Shown here: one piece after another, positions 56,652 through 64,000 of the stretch
Position numbering within the stretch: the stretch's first letter is position 1
How the letters are laid out: the number at the start of each line of letters is the position of its first letter
Source: Methanosarcina barkeri str. Wiesmoor
GTDB lineage: Archaea; Halobacteriota; Methanosarcinia; Methanosarcinales; Methanosarcinaceae
Assembly: GCF_000969985.1 (NCBI RefSeq)
Contig: NZ_CP009526.1
Span: 3,472,001-3,536,000 of the forward strand
Reading direction: 5' to 3'
DNA length: 64,000 bases
Translations under genes and position numbers: made by a program
Notes under the pieces: model-generated
Told to the model about the DNA's origin: nothing
What the model saw: only the letters and a program-made list of their open reading frames with translations
Databases searched by the model: none

Positions 56652-57250
56652 AATTTATTACTAAAATTCCAATTGCCTGTTGTGTACCAAAATCCGCATT
56701 TTTAGGCTCATAAACATTTCTTGATATCAGTATATGCGCTTAAATTTAAGCACATTACCATGCCACAGAATTTTAAAATCATGATCAATTAACCTCATAT
56801 AGTGTCATAACTCACATGTGCGCTTAATATTTGGGAACTAAGGATTGTATCCTGAAATGATTTTGCAGATTCATAATTTATGTTGTATCCTGAAATGATT
56901 TCGCAGATTCAAAACGTTTGGAAGTTCAATACACGATACAACAGTAGGCGCCGCAAAAAGTTAAACGCTGAGTAAATTCTGTTACATTCCGATACTGTGG
57001 AATGATCATGTAAGAGAAAAAAATTCTAGTTAAAGTAAATAGTGGGTCGCCTGCATACAATAGATAACTATAATATAAAATTTAAAAATAAAATAATTTT
57101 GGAATAAGATAATTGTAGCTTTTTTCTCCACAATTAATATATAGTTGTTTTATTCTATGGAAAAAACCTAATAAATTGAATAACAGTGAGAGATATTTCA
57201 TAATTATCTATTTTCGGGTTAATGTATTCAAACACTGAGGCGCACATTAA
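56652..57250. other. Gap with several repeats before the PAP2 gene
   Basis: No gene is seen. It holds a perfect palindrome GCTTAAATTTAAGC (56738-56751), a 29-bp direct repeat starting TTGTATCCTGAAATGATTT at 56845 and 56883 (38-base period), and dispersed repeat 2 copy B (56939-57122). Confidence 0.7.
56939..57122. repeat. Dispersed repeat 2, copy B (without MITE)
   Basis: Partner of 23715-24035. It keeps the uninterrupted target GGAATGATCATGTAA at about 56998-57012 and so acts as the empty-site reference for the MITE in copy A. It lies about 130 bases upstream of the PAP2 gene. Confidence 0.7.
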
Positions 57251-58081
57251 ATGATATCCTCAAATCAATTAGACTTTATGATAATGCTGTCTCTGATATT
57301 TTCAGTGCCAGCAGGCTATTATATTTTTGTGCCGGAACCTCTTCGGCCCAAATACTATTATGGAAACCTTGAGTCGCCTGGAATTTTGGAGATTCTACCT
57401 TATGTATCTTCGGCTGCATTTATCTTCATACTTATGGATTCACAAAGAGAAATTTCAAACCTCCTGGGTCTCAGTCCCTCTCTCAATTATGATAGATATA
57501 TGTTGATGCTAGAAGGCACTAAAGTGAGTATTTTCCAGAGCATAGCCAATCCAACGCTGACATACTTTTGCGGAGCAGTTTATCTGGTTGGATTTCCATT
57601 CCTTTTGATCTTTACATTTATATTATTCCTGTTTAGCCAAGATGATGAGGCTCTTAAAGAGTATACAATTACTTTTATACTTATATATTTGATAGCCTAC
57701 GTTTTTTACATATTTTTCCCAGTAAATGTGACCGGACATGTATTGCCAGGAGTGATCCCTTTGCTATATCAATTGAATCCGGCCATCTTGGGGATAGTAA
57801 CTATCTGTAGTCCCCGTCTTAACAATTGCTTCCCAAGCCTGCATGCAGCACTCTCGGTAATGGCAACGATGTTTATACTTTTTAAGACAGATCTCAGGCG
57901 TTACAAGGTTTTTGCAGTAGGAACAACCATTTTCATCCTTTTTTCAATACTGTATCTTGGCATACACTGGATTACGGATATGATTGGTGGGATTATACTC
58001 GCTCTTGTTTCTTATTTCGTAGCTATTCGAATTTTTAAAAAGAGGTTCAAGGATGAAAGTACTCGTTTTTATATGCGGTGA
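57251..58081 (+). CDS. PAP2-superfamily membrane phosphatase / phospho-head-group transferase
   Basis: A 276-residue membrane protein with about six membrane segments. The C-terminal half has the PAP2 motifs NNCFPSLHAALSVMA (motif 2, histidine) and YLGIHWITDMIGGII (motif 3, histidine and aspartate). Motif 1 (KxxxxxxRP) is only weakly represented, as in the inositol-phosphorylceramide-synthase-like subgroup. It may remove phosphate from a lipid carrier or exchange lipid head groups. GAGG precedes the ATG. It overlaps the following glycosyltransferase by 29 bases, so the two act together. Confidence 0.8.
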   Translation: MISSNQLDFMIMLSLIFSVPAGYYIFVPEPLRPKYYYGNLESPGILEILPYVSSAAFIFILMDSQREISNLLGLSPSLNYDRYMLMLEGTKVSIFQSIANPTLTYFCGAVYLVGFPFLLIFTFILFLFSQDDEALKEYTITFILIYLIAYVFYIFFPVNVTGHVLPGVIPLLYQLNPAILGIVTICSPRLNNCFPSLHAALSVMATMFILFKTDLRRYKVFAVGTTIFILFSILYLGIHWITDMIGGIILALVSYFVAIRIFKKRFKDESTRFYMR

Positions 58082-59195
58082 AGGGTTAGGTCATACCAGC
58101 CGCGGTATCGCGTTGGGCCGGGAGTTGTTGGCTGCAGGCCATGAAGTTTATTTAGGAGCATATGGTTATTCAAAGGAGTTTATCGAGAGAAAAGGATACA
58201 AGACCGTTGAAATACCTCCGGAAATCAAACTTGTGGGTGAATCCGGTTCTCTGAACCTGAAAAGATCAATTATATCCACCCTAAAAGGCGGGAATGTTTT
58301 TGGCATTTTTAAGGTTCTGAGCTTATTAAAAGAAAAGAAACCTGATATTGTAGTTTCAGATAGTTATTTTACAGGAGTAGTTGCCTCTAAAATCAGAGGA
58401 ATTCCTGTTTATCTTATAGTTAATCAGTCAAATATGGAAACTTTCTTTAAAAATGGAGGCATTGCCCTAAGAACGATGGGCGGAATAATTAAACAGTTTT
58501 ATAGCTGCATTTTCAGAAGAGTTGACAGGATAGTAATTCCGGATTTTCCAATGCCTTATACCGTATGCCGGCTAAATCTTGCTTTTGAAGAGAAGGTTTC
58601 CAAAAATCTGTTTTTCAGTGGCCCTCTTACCCTTAAAAAATTTGATGATGTGAAGGCTGAAGTCTTACAAAAACCCCATGTATTATCTTTAATCGGGGGA
58701 TTTGGATATCGAGAGCCCATATTCAGAAAAGTTATCGAAGTTGCAAAACTTGACAAAAGCATAAATTACACTCTCCTTTCGGGACCGAGCCTAAATCCTG
58801 ATGTTTTCTCAAACCTTCCAGAAAATGTTACAATCAAGCGTTTTATTAATGACCAGTTCCCTTACCTCAAGGCTTCTGATCTTGTAATCGCCCCGGGAGG
58901 GCATAGCACTATAATGGAAGCTCTTACTTTTGGGGTTCCAGTGCTTTCGTTTCCGGATATAAACCATAGTGAGCAGGAAAGTAATGCTACTGTGGTAGAC
59001 CTTGCAGGTTATGGTAAACGTTTGGATTACAGCGCATCTCCAGAAGAGATCCTCCGGTCGATAAAAGAGCTTTTAAAGGATGAAAAGATTCACCAGAAGG
59101 TTGAAATTATGAAAAAACTATCTAAAGACCTCAATGCTACTGCAACATTCAAAGAACTCCTTGAATCAAACAGTAAGAGAAGTCAAAAAGTATAG
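58053..59195 (+). CDS. Glycosyltransferase, GT28/MGT-like GT-B fold
   Basis: A 380-residue enzyme. The N-terminus KVLVFICGEGLGHTSRGIALGRELLAAGHEV is the acceptor-domain start of the MurG/UDP-glucosyltransferase type. The C-terminal half carries the donor site LSLIGGFGYREPIF, then PENVTIKRF and APGGHSTIMEALTFGVPVLSFPDINHSEQESNA. It probably glycosylates a lipid, given the PAP2 gene it overlaps and the flippase-like gene after it. AGAGGTTCAAGG precedes the ATG inside the PAP2 gene. Sugar donor unknown. Confidence 0.87.
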   Translation: MKVLVFICGEGLGHTSRGIALGRELLAAGHEVYLGAYGYSKEFIERKGYKTVEIPPEIKLVGESGSLNLKRSIISTLKGGNVFGIFKVLSLLKEKKPDIVVSDSYFTGVVASKIRGIPVYLIVNQSNMETFFKNGGIALRTMGGIIKQFYSCIFRRVDRIVIPDFPMPYTVCRLNLAFEEKVSKNLFFSGPLTLKKFDDVKAEVLQKPHVLSLIGGFGYREPIFRKVIEVAKLDKSINYTLLSGPSLNPDVFSNLPENVTIKRFINDQFPYLKASDLVIAPGGHSTIMEALTFGVPVLSFPDINHSEQESNATVVDLAGYGKRLDYSASPEEILRSIKELLKDEKIHQKVEIMKKLSKDLNATATFKELLESNSKRSQKV

Positions 59196-59218
59196 TTATG
59201 TTATTGTAATGGACTATG

Positions 59219-59335
59219 GAAGTTAAATATTGAAGTTAAATATTGAAGTTAAATATTGAAGTTAAATATTGAAGTTAAATATTGAAGTTAAATATTGAAG
59301 TTAAATATTGAAGTTAAATATTGAAATTGAATAAT
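59219..59335. repeat. 13-bp minisatellite, eight perfect copies plus one decayed
   Basis: GAAGTTAAATATT is repeated exactly from 59219 to 59322, then once as GAAATTGAATAAT. It fills the 170-base space between the glycosyltransferase and the flippase-like gene. Confidence 0.97.
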
Positions 59336-59365
59336 TCTGAATAAGGTCTAACGGATTGTGTTTTC

Positions 59366-60412
59366 ATGAAAAATCACACAAAGTGGATAACAAGCTCAAT
59401 CTTGATCAGTATAATTTCAATAGTGTTTGTTCTCATCTTTACTCTTGATAAGACAACAATTGAAGTTGTTAGGGAGATCAAGCCTGGATATGTAATAGCT
59501 GCGCTTGTTATCCACCTGTTTTCTTTCGTTATCTGGGGACTGCGTATAAGGTCAATGGCGTCTGCACTGGGGCATAAAATAGATCTTAAAACCTCTATAG
59601 AAATGGTAATCTCCGGCACTTTTGTTGCAGCGCTTACGCCTTCTTCGATAGGTGGAGAACCTTTGAGAATTCATCTCCTGAGACAGAAAAAAATGCCTGT
59701 TGGACAGGCCACTGCAGTTGTCCTAGGAGAACGTATACTGGACGCTCTGTTGATCCTGTTAGCTGTACCTTTTTCGCTATATTTTCTCCGTGGCGTACTG
59801 TCAGATCCCAGAACGGATGCGGTGATTATACTAGGAGAACTCCTTTCAATAATTGTCTTTGCCCTTATGATATATGCGACCATGAAACCTCGCTTTATTA
59901 AGCTCGTCATAAATTGCCTTATAAGATGGATTGGACGTTTTAGTGGTAAGAAAATAGGATACAAACTACAGAGATTATCAGGATCGATTGACAGGGAAAT
60001 TGATGAGTTTCATTCAAGCGTGAATATCTTTCTGACAGAAGGGCGTAAAGGCATATACTCCGGGCTGATATACACAGTCATATACTGGATAGCAGAGTTT
60101 GCCTCACTTCCAATAACTCTTATGGGTCTTAATCAGTCTCCTTCAATACTCATTTCTTTCGCAGTACAGGTTTTACTCATGATTATTCTAGTTATGCCTT
60201 TGACCCCTGGTTCAAGTGGGGTGGCTGAACTTGCCGCAATTTCCCTCTTTTCAATCTTTGTGCCGGCAAATATTCTCGGAATTACAGTGGCAGCATGGAG
60301 AGCTTTTACATTTTATACGAATATTATTGCCGGAGGATTTGTAAGTTTTAAGTTACTGAAAGACACGGAGCTTGTGAAAAAATATCTAAAACAACCCCAA
60401 AGTGAAGCTTAG
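59366..60412 (+). CDS. Flippase-like membrane protein (UPF0104 / LPG synthase TM family)
   Basis: A 348-residue membrane protein with about eight membrane segments of the lysylphosphatidylglycerol-synthase TM (AglD-like) family. Signatures are GTFVAALTPSSIGGEPLRIHLLRQKKMPVGQATAVVLGERILD and, near the end, VMPLTPGSSGVAELAAISLFSIFVP. Relatives flip lipid-linked sugars or take part in N-glycosylation in archaea. It follows the glycosyltransferase in the same direction. No good ribosome site is seen; the spacer is a minisatellite. Confidence 0.88.
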   Translation: MKNHTKWITSSILISIISIVFVLIFTLDKTTIEVVREIKPGYVIAALVIHLFSFVIWGLRIRSMASALGHKIDLKTSIEMVISGTFVAALTPSSIGGEPLRIHLLRQKKMPVGQATAVVLGERILDALLILLAVPFSLYFLRGVLSDPRTDAVIILGELLSIIVFALMIYATMKPRFIKLVINCLIRWIGRFSGKKIGYKLQRLSGSIDREIDEFHSSVNIFLTEGRKGIYSGLIYTVIYWIAEFASLPITLMGLNQSPSILISFAVQVLLMIILVMPLTPGSSGVAELAAISLFSIFVPANILGITVAAWRAFTFYTNIIAGGFVSFKLLKDTELVKKYLKQPQSEA

Positions 60413-60433
60413 AGAAAATAAGAAGTATTTAAG

Positions 60434-60535
60434 GGTTAGAAGGCTATATCGAAAACGGAAAATTTGAGGTTTAGAAGGCTATATCAAAAACGGGGAATTT
60501 GAGGTTTAGAAAGCTATATCGAAAACGGAAAATAC
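60434..60535. repeat. Three tandem copies of a cca-derived ~36-bp segment
   Basis: AGAAGGCTATATCGAAAACG with the tail GAAAATTTGAGGTTT occurs three times; the third copy leads into the cca fragment. The core TATATCGAAAACGGAAAAT is also the sequence of cca at 51833-51852, so the start of the duplicated fragment has itself been amplified. Confidence 0.85.
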
Positions 60536-60717
60536 GTCTTTGAAATCCTGCGCAAGTACCCGACGGCAAAAGGGCTTCTCGAAGACCGGCTCATGAGCTG
60601 TTCTCTTGGAAAACAGGTACATCAGAGCGTGAATGAGGTTTTGAGATTATTGAGGACGCCGGAACTTGCAGATTAAAAGATTTGGATTTCAGGATTTTTT
60701 GAGGAAATGGACATAAA
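60510..60717 (+). pseudogene. Duplicated 3' end of cca
   Basis: Matches the last ~205 bases of cca (51831-52036), including GAAATCCTGCGCAAGTACCC and GAAAACAGGTACATCAGAGC, and continues through the cca stop into AAATGGACATAAAA. The first ~130 bases have only about three substitutions and a one-base deletion (GAGGTTTTGAG for GAGGGTTTTGAG) that breaks the frame; the last ~75 are more diverged. It is in the same orientation as cca, 8.6 kb away. Confidence 0.93.
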
Positions 60718-61518
60718 AAATCGATATCGTTTCGAGATTGTACCATGTTGGCCAGTTAATTAACCAGCATGGGATTTTCCCAAAGTCCTTATTTAATACG
60801 TCTTTCTTGCCAATTCCAAAAATTAAAAAGAAATCTTTTAAGATTATTTTTTAGACCTTATGATGTCTGAGAAGACTGTTAGAGTCTTTTCAAATCACCC
60901 AATAATCGAAATCTGCAGAATTTTACCCCTATGCATGAATAATAAAATGAGAATGTCGATATGGGAGTTTTGTTTCTTTTTGGATTTCCTGAATACTATG
61001 TGACATTTAGGGCTAAGGTCAATTAACTAAAGCGACGTTCCAAAAGAGTTTTACTTTAGGCATACATGAGCAGTCGCCTGAAACTAGAAAACAATAATTT
61101 AGTGAGAAATGTGTGTTAGAAATGTTGTCATTGAAATGATATCCGGGAAGCAGACTAAATAACATCTTTTTTTAATTAATATTGGATTCTGAATTATATT
61201 TCTGTAGAGATTATATGTTCTGAACAATTATTTCTTTTGCCGCGTGATTTCAAGTTACTTTCACTGGCATATAATATGGGGATAAATTTACCAGTAAGAT
61301 ATCAAGTACGATATCAAGTACGATATCAAGTACGATATCAAGTACGATATCAGAAACAACCCTGGAAAATTAAACCAAAACTTGTTGATTAATGGGGGAG
61401 ATGACTATTGGTAAACAAACATATCTGCCGGCAGATAGTGAACTGAGAAATCAACATGTATAATATTGCACTGAATTGTGCTAAAATTAATAAGCAAAGA
61501 TAAAAGGGGATAAAGATA
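60718..61518. other. Gap with inverted repeat and 12-bp tandem repeat
   Basis: No gene is seen. CCATGTTGG-N12-CCAGCATGG lies at about 60743-60772. GATATCAAGTAC is repeated four times plus a partial copy at 61298-61353. Confidence 0.7.
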
Positions 61519-61851
61519 ATGGGAGAACATACATTTACCAGAATGAAAAAGACTGTAACCATTTTGATAGCAGTCTTTTTTATAGCAACACTGACAGCGG
61601 TGTCAGTAAGTGCACAGCCCCATCCGACTTCTCGCGGTCCTGCAGGTCATCCGCATATGAGGTGGGATGGTCATAACATGTGGGATGATGACCACAACTG
61701 GAGATGGGATGGTCATAGCTGGTATGAACGTGAACATAACTGGAGATGGGATGGTCATAGCTGGTGGGACGATAGACACCACTGGAGATGGGACGGAAAC
61801 AGATGGTGGGACGGAAACAGATGGTGGGACGGAAACAAGTGGAGACACTAA
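61519..61851 (+). CDS. Secreted Trp/Asp/Gly/His-repeat protein
   Basis: A 110-residue exported protein. The signal peptide (KKTVTILIAVFFIATLTAVSVSA) ends near residue 34. The mature part is almost wholly repeats: three 14-residue units like WRWDGHSWWDDRHH, then three 6-residue units like RWWDGN, ending KWRH. About a quarter of mature residues are Trp and many are His or Asp, which could bind metal or sugar or stack as a compact beta structure. GGGGAT precedes the ATG at 61519; an ATG at 61543 (MKKTV) is the alternative start. I do not recognise a family. Confidence 0.7.
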   Translation: MGEHTFTRMKKTVTILIAVFFIATLTAVSVSAQPHPTSRGPAGHPHMRWDGHNMWDDDHNWRWDGHSWYEREHNWRWDGHSWWDDRHHWRWDGNRWWDGNRWWDGNKWRH

Positions 61852-61957
61852 TATTCTTTAATAATTTTCCAGGTTTTTGATTATAGTTCAGAACGTGGAA
61901 AAAAATTCCAAATTTGAAAAAAACTCTTGGAGGTTCTTGAAAATTAAGAAGAAGTCG

Positions 61958-61982
61958 AAAAGTCTCAAATTTCGAGACTTTT
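61958..61982. terminator. Bidirectional stem-loop between convergent genes
   Basis: AAAAGTCTC-AAATTTC-GAGACTTTT, a perfect 9-bp stem with T-rich flanks on the plus strand (TTTTATTATTTT). It lies between the repeat-protein gene and the convergent glycosylase gene. Confidence 0.75.
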
Positions 61983-62062
61983 TATTATTTTCCTAGTTTT
62001 GATTGAGATAAATTGCAAAGATTAACTGTTATTTCAATGCTGATTTTGACAAAATATAGAGT

Positions 62063-62914
62063 TTAATAAAGCTGCACAAACCCCTCCATCCTTTTTTGAT
62101 AATACAAATACTCCTGGGCATACCCACAGTAGTGTCCGAAATATTCCCTTCCCCAGTCCCCCATACAGCTCATGTTTTTGCAGGTTTCAAAGTAACTGTC
62201 ATCTATATGGTAATGCTGGATGATCTGTCTGATGTGGGTATCTACTGGAAAGGCTTCCATTTTATCAAAAGCGAAAAGAAGCACGCAGTCAGCAACCTTT
62301 TCCCCAATGCCCCTGAGCCTCATAAGGCGTTCCCGCGCATACCTGTATTCCAGGCGGAAAAGCACGTCAAGGTCCAGCTCGCCCGACGCAACTTCTTCGG
62401 CTGCGGCTATTATGTTCTGGGTCCTGAAGCCCAGCTTACATTTGTCAAGCTCGGCGGGATCGACATTTGCAAGAGTTTCAGGGTCAGGAAAGCTGAAATA
62501 GCCTGGCTCGATTTCTTGACCGAAAGACCGGCTGAGCAGGTAGATTCTTTTCTGGATTGTGGGAATGCTTGAGGCTGTTGAGAGCATATAGGAAATAAGG
62601 CATTCCCAGGGGTCCTGCCTGATCAGCCGCAGGCCCCGATATTTGCGGATTGCTCTGTCGATCAGCAGATCCCGGTTTATGCTTTCGTAGATTGAAGGCA
62701 GATTATCGTCAAGGCGGAAATAGCGAGTAAGAAACTCGGGCTGAAGATTTGAATCAACAATCAGTTGCCCTTGGTCCTGAGAAAGCCGGATAACCTGGTC
62801 TCCGACAACCCCTGTCCACCAATCTCCGTTTCGCTCCCATCGGAAGACCTGCCCGCAGTCGAGCGTATAGTTAAGATCAAAAAATTCGGGTTTAAGCCTG
62901 TACGTCCAACTCAA
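62063..62914 (-). CDS. OGG1-type 8-oxoguanine DNA glycosylase/lyase
   Basis: Removes 8-oxoguanine from DNA and nicks the strand. The 283-residue protein has the OGG N-domain (LDCGQVFRWERNGDWWTGVVGDQVIRL) and the HhH-GPD core: GIGEKVADCVLLFAFDKMEAFPVDTHIRQI, with the Schiff-base lysine Lys206 and catalytic Asp225. The C-terminal GHYCGYAQEYLYY is typical of the family. Translation appears to start at a TTG (62914) two bases after AGGGGGC, within the end of the upstream sugar-kinase gene; no ATG or GTG would give a full N-domain. Confidence 0.9.
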   Translation of the reverse strand: MSWTYRLKPEFFDLNYTLDCGQVFRWERNGDWWTGVVGDQVIRLSQDQGQLIVDSNLQPEFLTRYFRLDDNLPSIYESINRDLLIDRAIRKYRGLRLIRQDPWECLISYMLSTASSIPTIQKRIYLLSRSFGQEIEPGYFSFPDPETLANVDPAELDKCKLGFRTQNIIAAAEEVASGELDLDVLFRLEYRYARERLMRLRGIGEKVADCVLLFAFDKMEAFPVDTHIRQIIQHYHIDDSYFETCKNMSCMGDWGREYFGHYCGYAQEYLYYQKRMEGFVQLY

Positions 62915-64000
62915 GCCCCCTGAGAAAAGTCCCTGCAGTTAACGTATCTCCCAGCCCTACCGTGGTTACGGGAAATCTGGAAAGCATTGTAGGCAACATG
63001 CAGATAATATAGTTCCCTTTTAAAGTATAAGCCCCCTGCCCAAGAGTTTTTCCATTAAAAGCCTTAAGGAAAGCTTGAACCTGTTCTCTTCCAAATGGGC
63101 TCTCCTGAAGTTTCGAAGCTTCCTCTTCCACAAATTTCCGCCCATCAAGCCTGCCTGAAGCTGCATACACGCCTGCACACCTGACTCCGAATTCTAGGGC
63201 TTCAAGCTTTTCTCGGGCTGCCCTCTGCAAAATTGAATTTTCGAATTCATCCATTTCAAATTCAGAAACTGCTCTGGAATTAAACTCAAAATTGGTTTTA
63301 AACACAGCCAGCACAAATTCCCTGGTATGGATTATGAGCCTCTGAAGCCCATTACCTGATGCCAGCCTGAAAGCTGCACTGGATATAGCACCTGCCTCCA
63401 TATGCAGAAGCCCCTCTCCGGGAACTCCATGAAAGTTATAAAACATTGCAAGTTCGTCTTCATTCATCCCAAGGCTATCAGAAAGTTTTGCAAACTTCAG
63501 AAAGACCGAATTTGCAATTTCTTTACTCGAAAAATGTCCGAATTCCAGGTGAATCTGAAGCTTATTGTTTTTGGTTTTCCAGCTTTTTAGCTGAGAGAAG
63601 GTATCATCAAGAATTGTCTTATAAGTGCGGCCATTGGGATAGTTCTCAAGCAGGAGATGAAAACCCGATATAAGTACGCCATCAAGTTCGCAGGCATGTT
63701 GAAGGGCATACTGCTCAAACGCAGGGTTGACAAAGAGCCTGAGATTCAAATGATCGCAGGTAGCTATGAAGCGGTTTTCCCTCGGAACCCTAACCTCGGT
63801 TCCGTACAGGGAAAATGTCTCCCCCTCAGAGAAATCAAATACGAAATGTATGGGTTCCTGGCTGCTGGAAAAAGCACCTTTATTTTCTTCAGGCACTTTC
63901 TTTGCGTTTTCCGTTCTCTGCATGGAGGGTTCCGGAAAATAGATCGCCTTTTTTGAGAAGAGGGAAAGCTGTGTTTTAGAGGGCACTGCAACATTCGGTA
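62892..64000 (-). CDS. ADP-dependent phosphofructokinase/glucokinase, partial (5' end outside window)
   Basis: Phosphorylates glucose or fructose-6-phosphate with ADP in the modified archaeal glycolysis. The frame is open to the right edge; a GTG at 63986 is internal, because the upstream codons read PNVAVPSKTQLSLFS, which fits the middle of the family (VPxLSKxQAELF). The visible part contains HFVFDFSEGE, DGVLISGFHLL, HLEFGHFSS, EDELAMFYNFHG and, at the C-terminus, TTVGLGDTLTAGTFL with the catalytic aspartate. Roughly the first 100 residues are missing. It overlaps the glycosylase gene by 23 bases, so the two are cotranscribed. Confidence 0.9.
   Translation of the reverse strand, partial: PNVAVPSKTQLSLFSKKAIYFPEPSMQRTENAKKVPEENKGAFSSSQEPIHFVFDFSEGETFSLYGTEVRVPRENRFIATCDHLNLRLFVNPAFEQYALQHACELDGVLISGFHLLLENYPNGRTYKTILDDTFSQLKSWKTKNNKLQIHLEFGHFSSKEIANSVFLKFAKLSDSLGMNEDELAMFYNFHGVPGEGLLHMEAGAISSAAFRLASGNGLQRLIIHTREFVLAVFKTNFEFNSRAVSEFEMDEFENSILQRAAREKLEALEFGVRCAGVYAASGRLDGRKFVEEEASKLQESPFGREQVQAFLKAFNGKTLGQGAYTLKGNYIICMLPTMLSRFPVTTVGLGDTLTAGTFLRGLELDVQA

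Noticed and set aside
50672-60720. Classical integrated plasmid or provirus bounded by the cca duplication
   Set aside because: No integrase, replication or virion genes are present, and the block contains the major S-layer gene, which is core. The duplication is reported, but not called a provirus.
63764-63994. Minus-strand 76-residue frame at the right edge
   Set aside because: It is an off-frame shadow of the ADP-dependent sugar kinase, whose correct frame runs to the window edge with family-like residues.

Overview
The window is a 64 kb piece of chromosome from a methanogenic archaeon, almost certainly Methanosarcina. Supporting evidence is the two proteins built from duplicated Methanosarcina-type S-layer (DUF1608) domains, the DUF2193 protein, a disaggregatase-like beta-helix protein, a Methanosarcina-type RPA with its OB-fold partner, pyruvoyl arginine decarboxylase plus deoxyhypusine synthase, an archaeal class I CCA-adding enzyme, an ADP-dependent sugar kinase, GGAGGTGAT-type ribosome sites and very long AT-rich intergenic regions. 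The species cannot be fixed from the sequence alone. No rRNA, tRNA or CRISPR array was found.

Layout. 1-8 kb: tail of a DUF1259 gene, two DUF1622 membrane-protein paralogues separated by a 14-bp minisatellite, thrC, leuS, and an orphan protein with HisRS/HisZ-like motifs. 8-17 kb (mostly minus strand): an MFS exporter with a CPBP protease, a nitrilase-family hydrolase, a solo TnpB insertion sequence with both end hairpins and a predictable guide, an aquaporin and DUF2193. 17-22.6 kb: a winged-helix protein, pdaD and dys (agmatine/polyamine supply and hypusine formation), two overlapping winged-helix regulators, a repeat array and a YfcE-like phosphodiesterase. 23-31 kb: a repeat-rich gap holding an IS5-type MITE, a methyltransferase and a five-gene Nik/Opp-type ABC importer preceded by two tandem hairpins. 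31-35 kb: RPA operon and a broken pilin-like gene. 36-41.6 kb: glmU1-glmS-glmM-glmU2, a complete UDP-GlcNAc route. 42-50 kb: secreted beta-helix protein, repeat and transposase remnants, a secreted protein, a DedA-like protein and a large S-layer-domain protein. 50-60.7 kb: cca, a membrane protein plus winged-helix pair, the main S-layer protein, a PAP2-glycosyltransferase-flippase cassette, and a second partial copy of the cca 3' end. 61-64 kb: a Trp/Asp/Gly/His repeat protein, an OGG1-type glycosylase and an ADP-dependent sugar kinase running off the right edge.

Main themes. Cell-surface construction dominates the right half: UDP-GlcNAc synthesis, S-layer proteins, a lipid phosphatase/glycosyltransferase/flippase set, a beta-helix protein and a decayed pilin. 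The intergenic DNA is unusually rich in short tandem repeats (12-38 bp units), nearly every one with its own unit, and in dispersed repeats. Comparison of copies inside the window allows one insertion (a 130-bp MITE with a 3-bp target duplication) to be dated relative to its empty site. A ~34-bp motif shared by the upstream regions of the winged-helix operon and the main S-layer gene, and the cca 3'-end duplication flanking that whole region, are the best leads for new biology.
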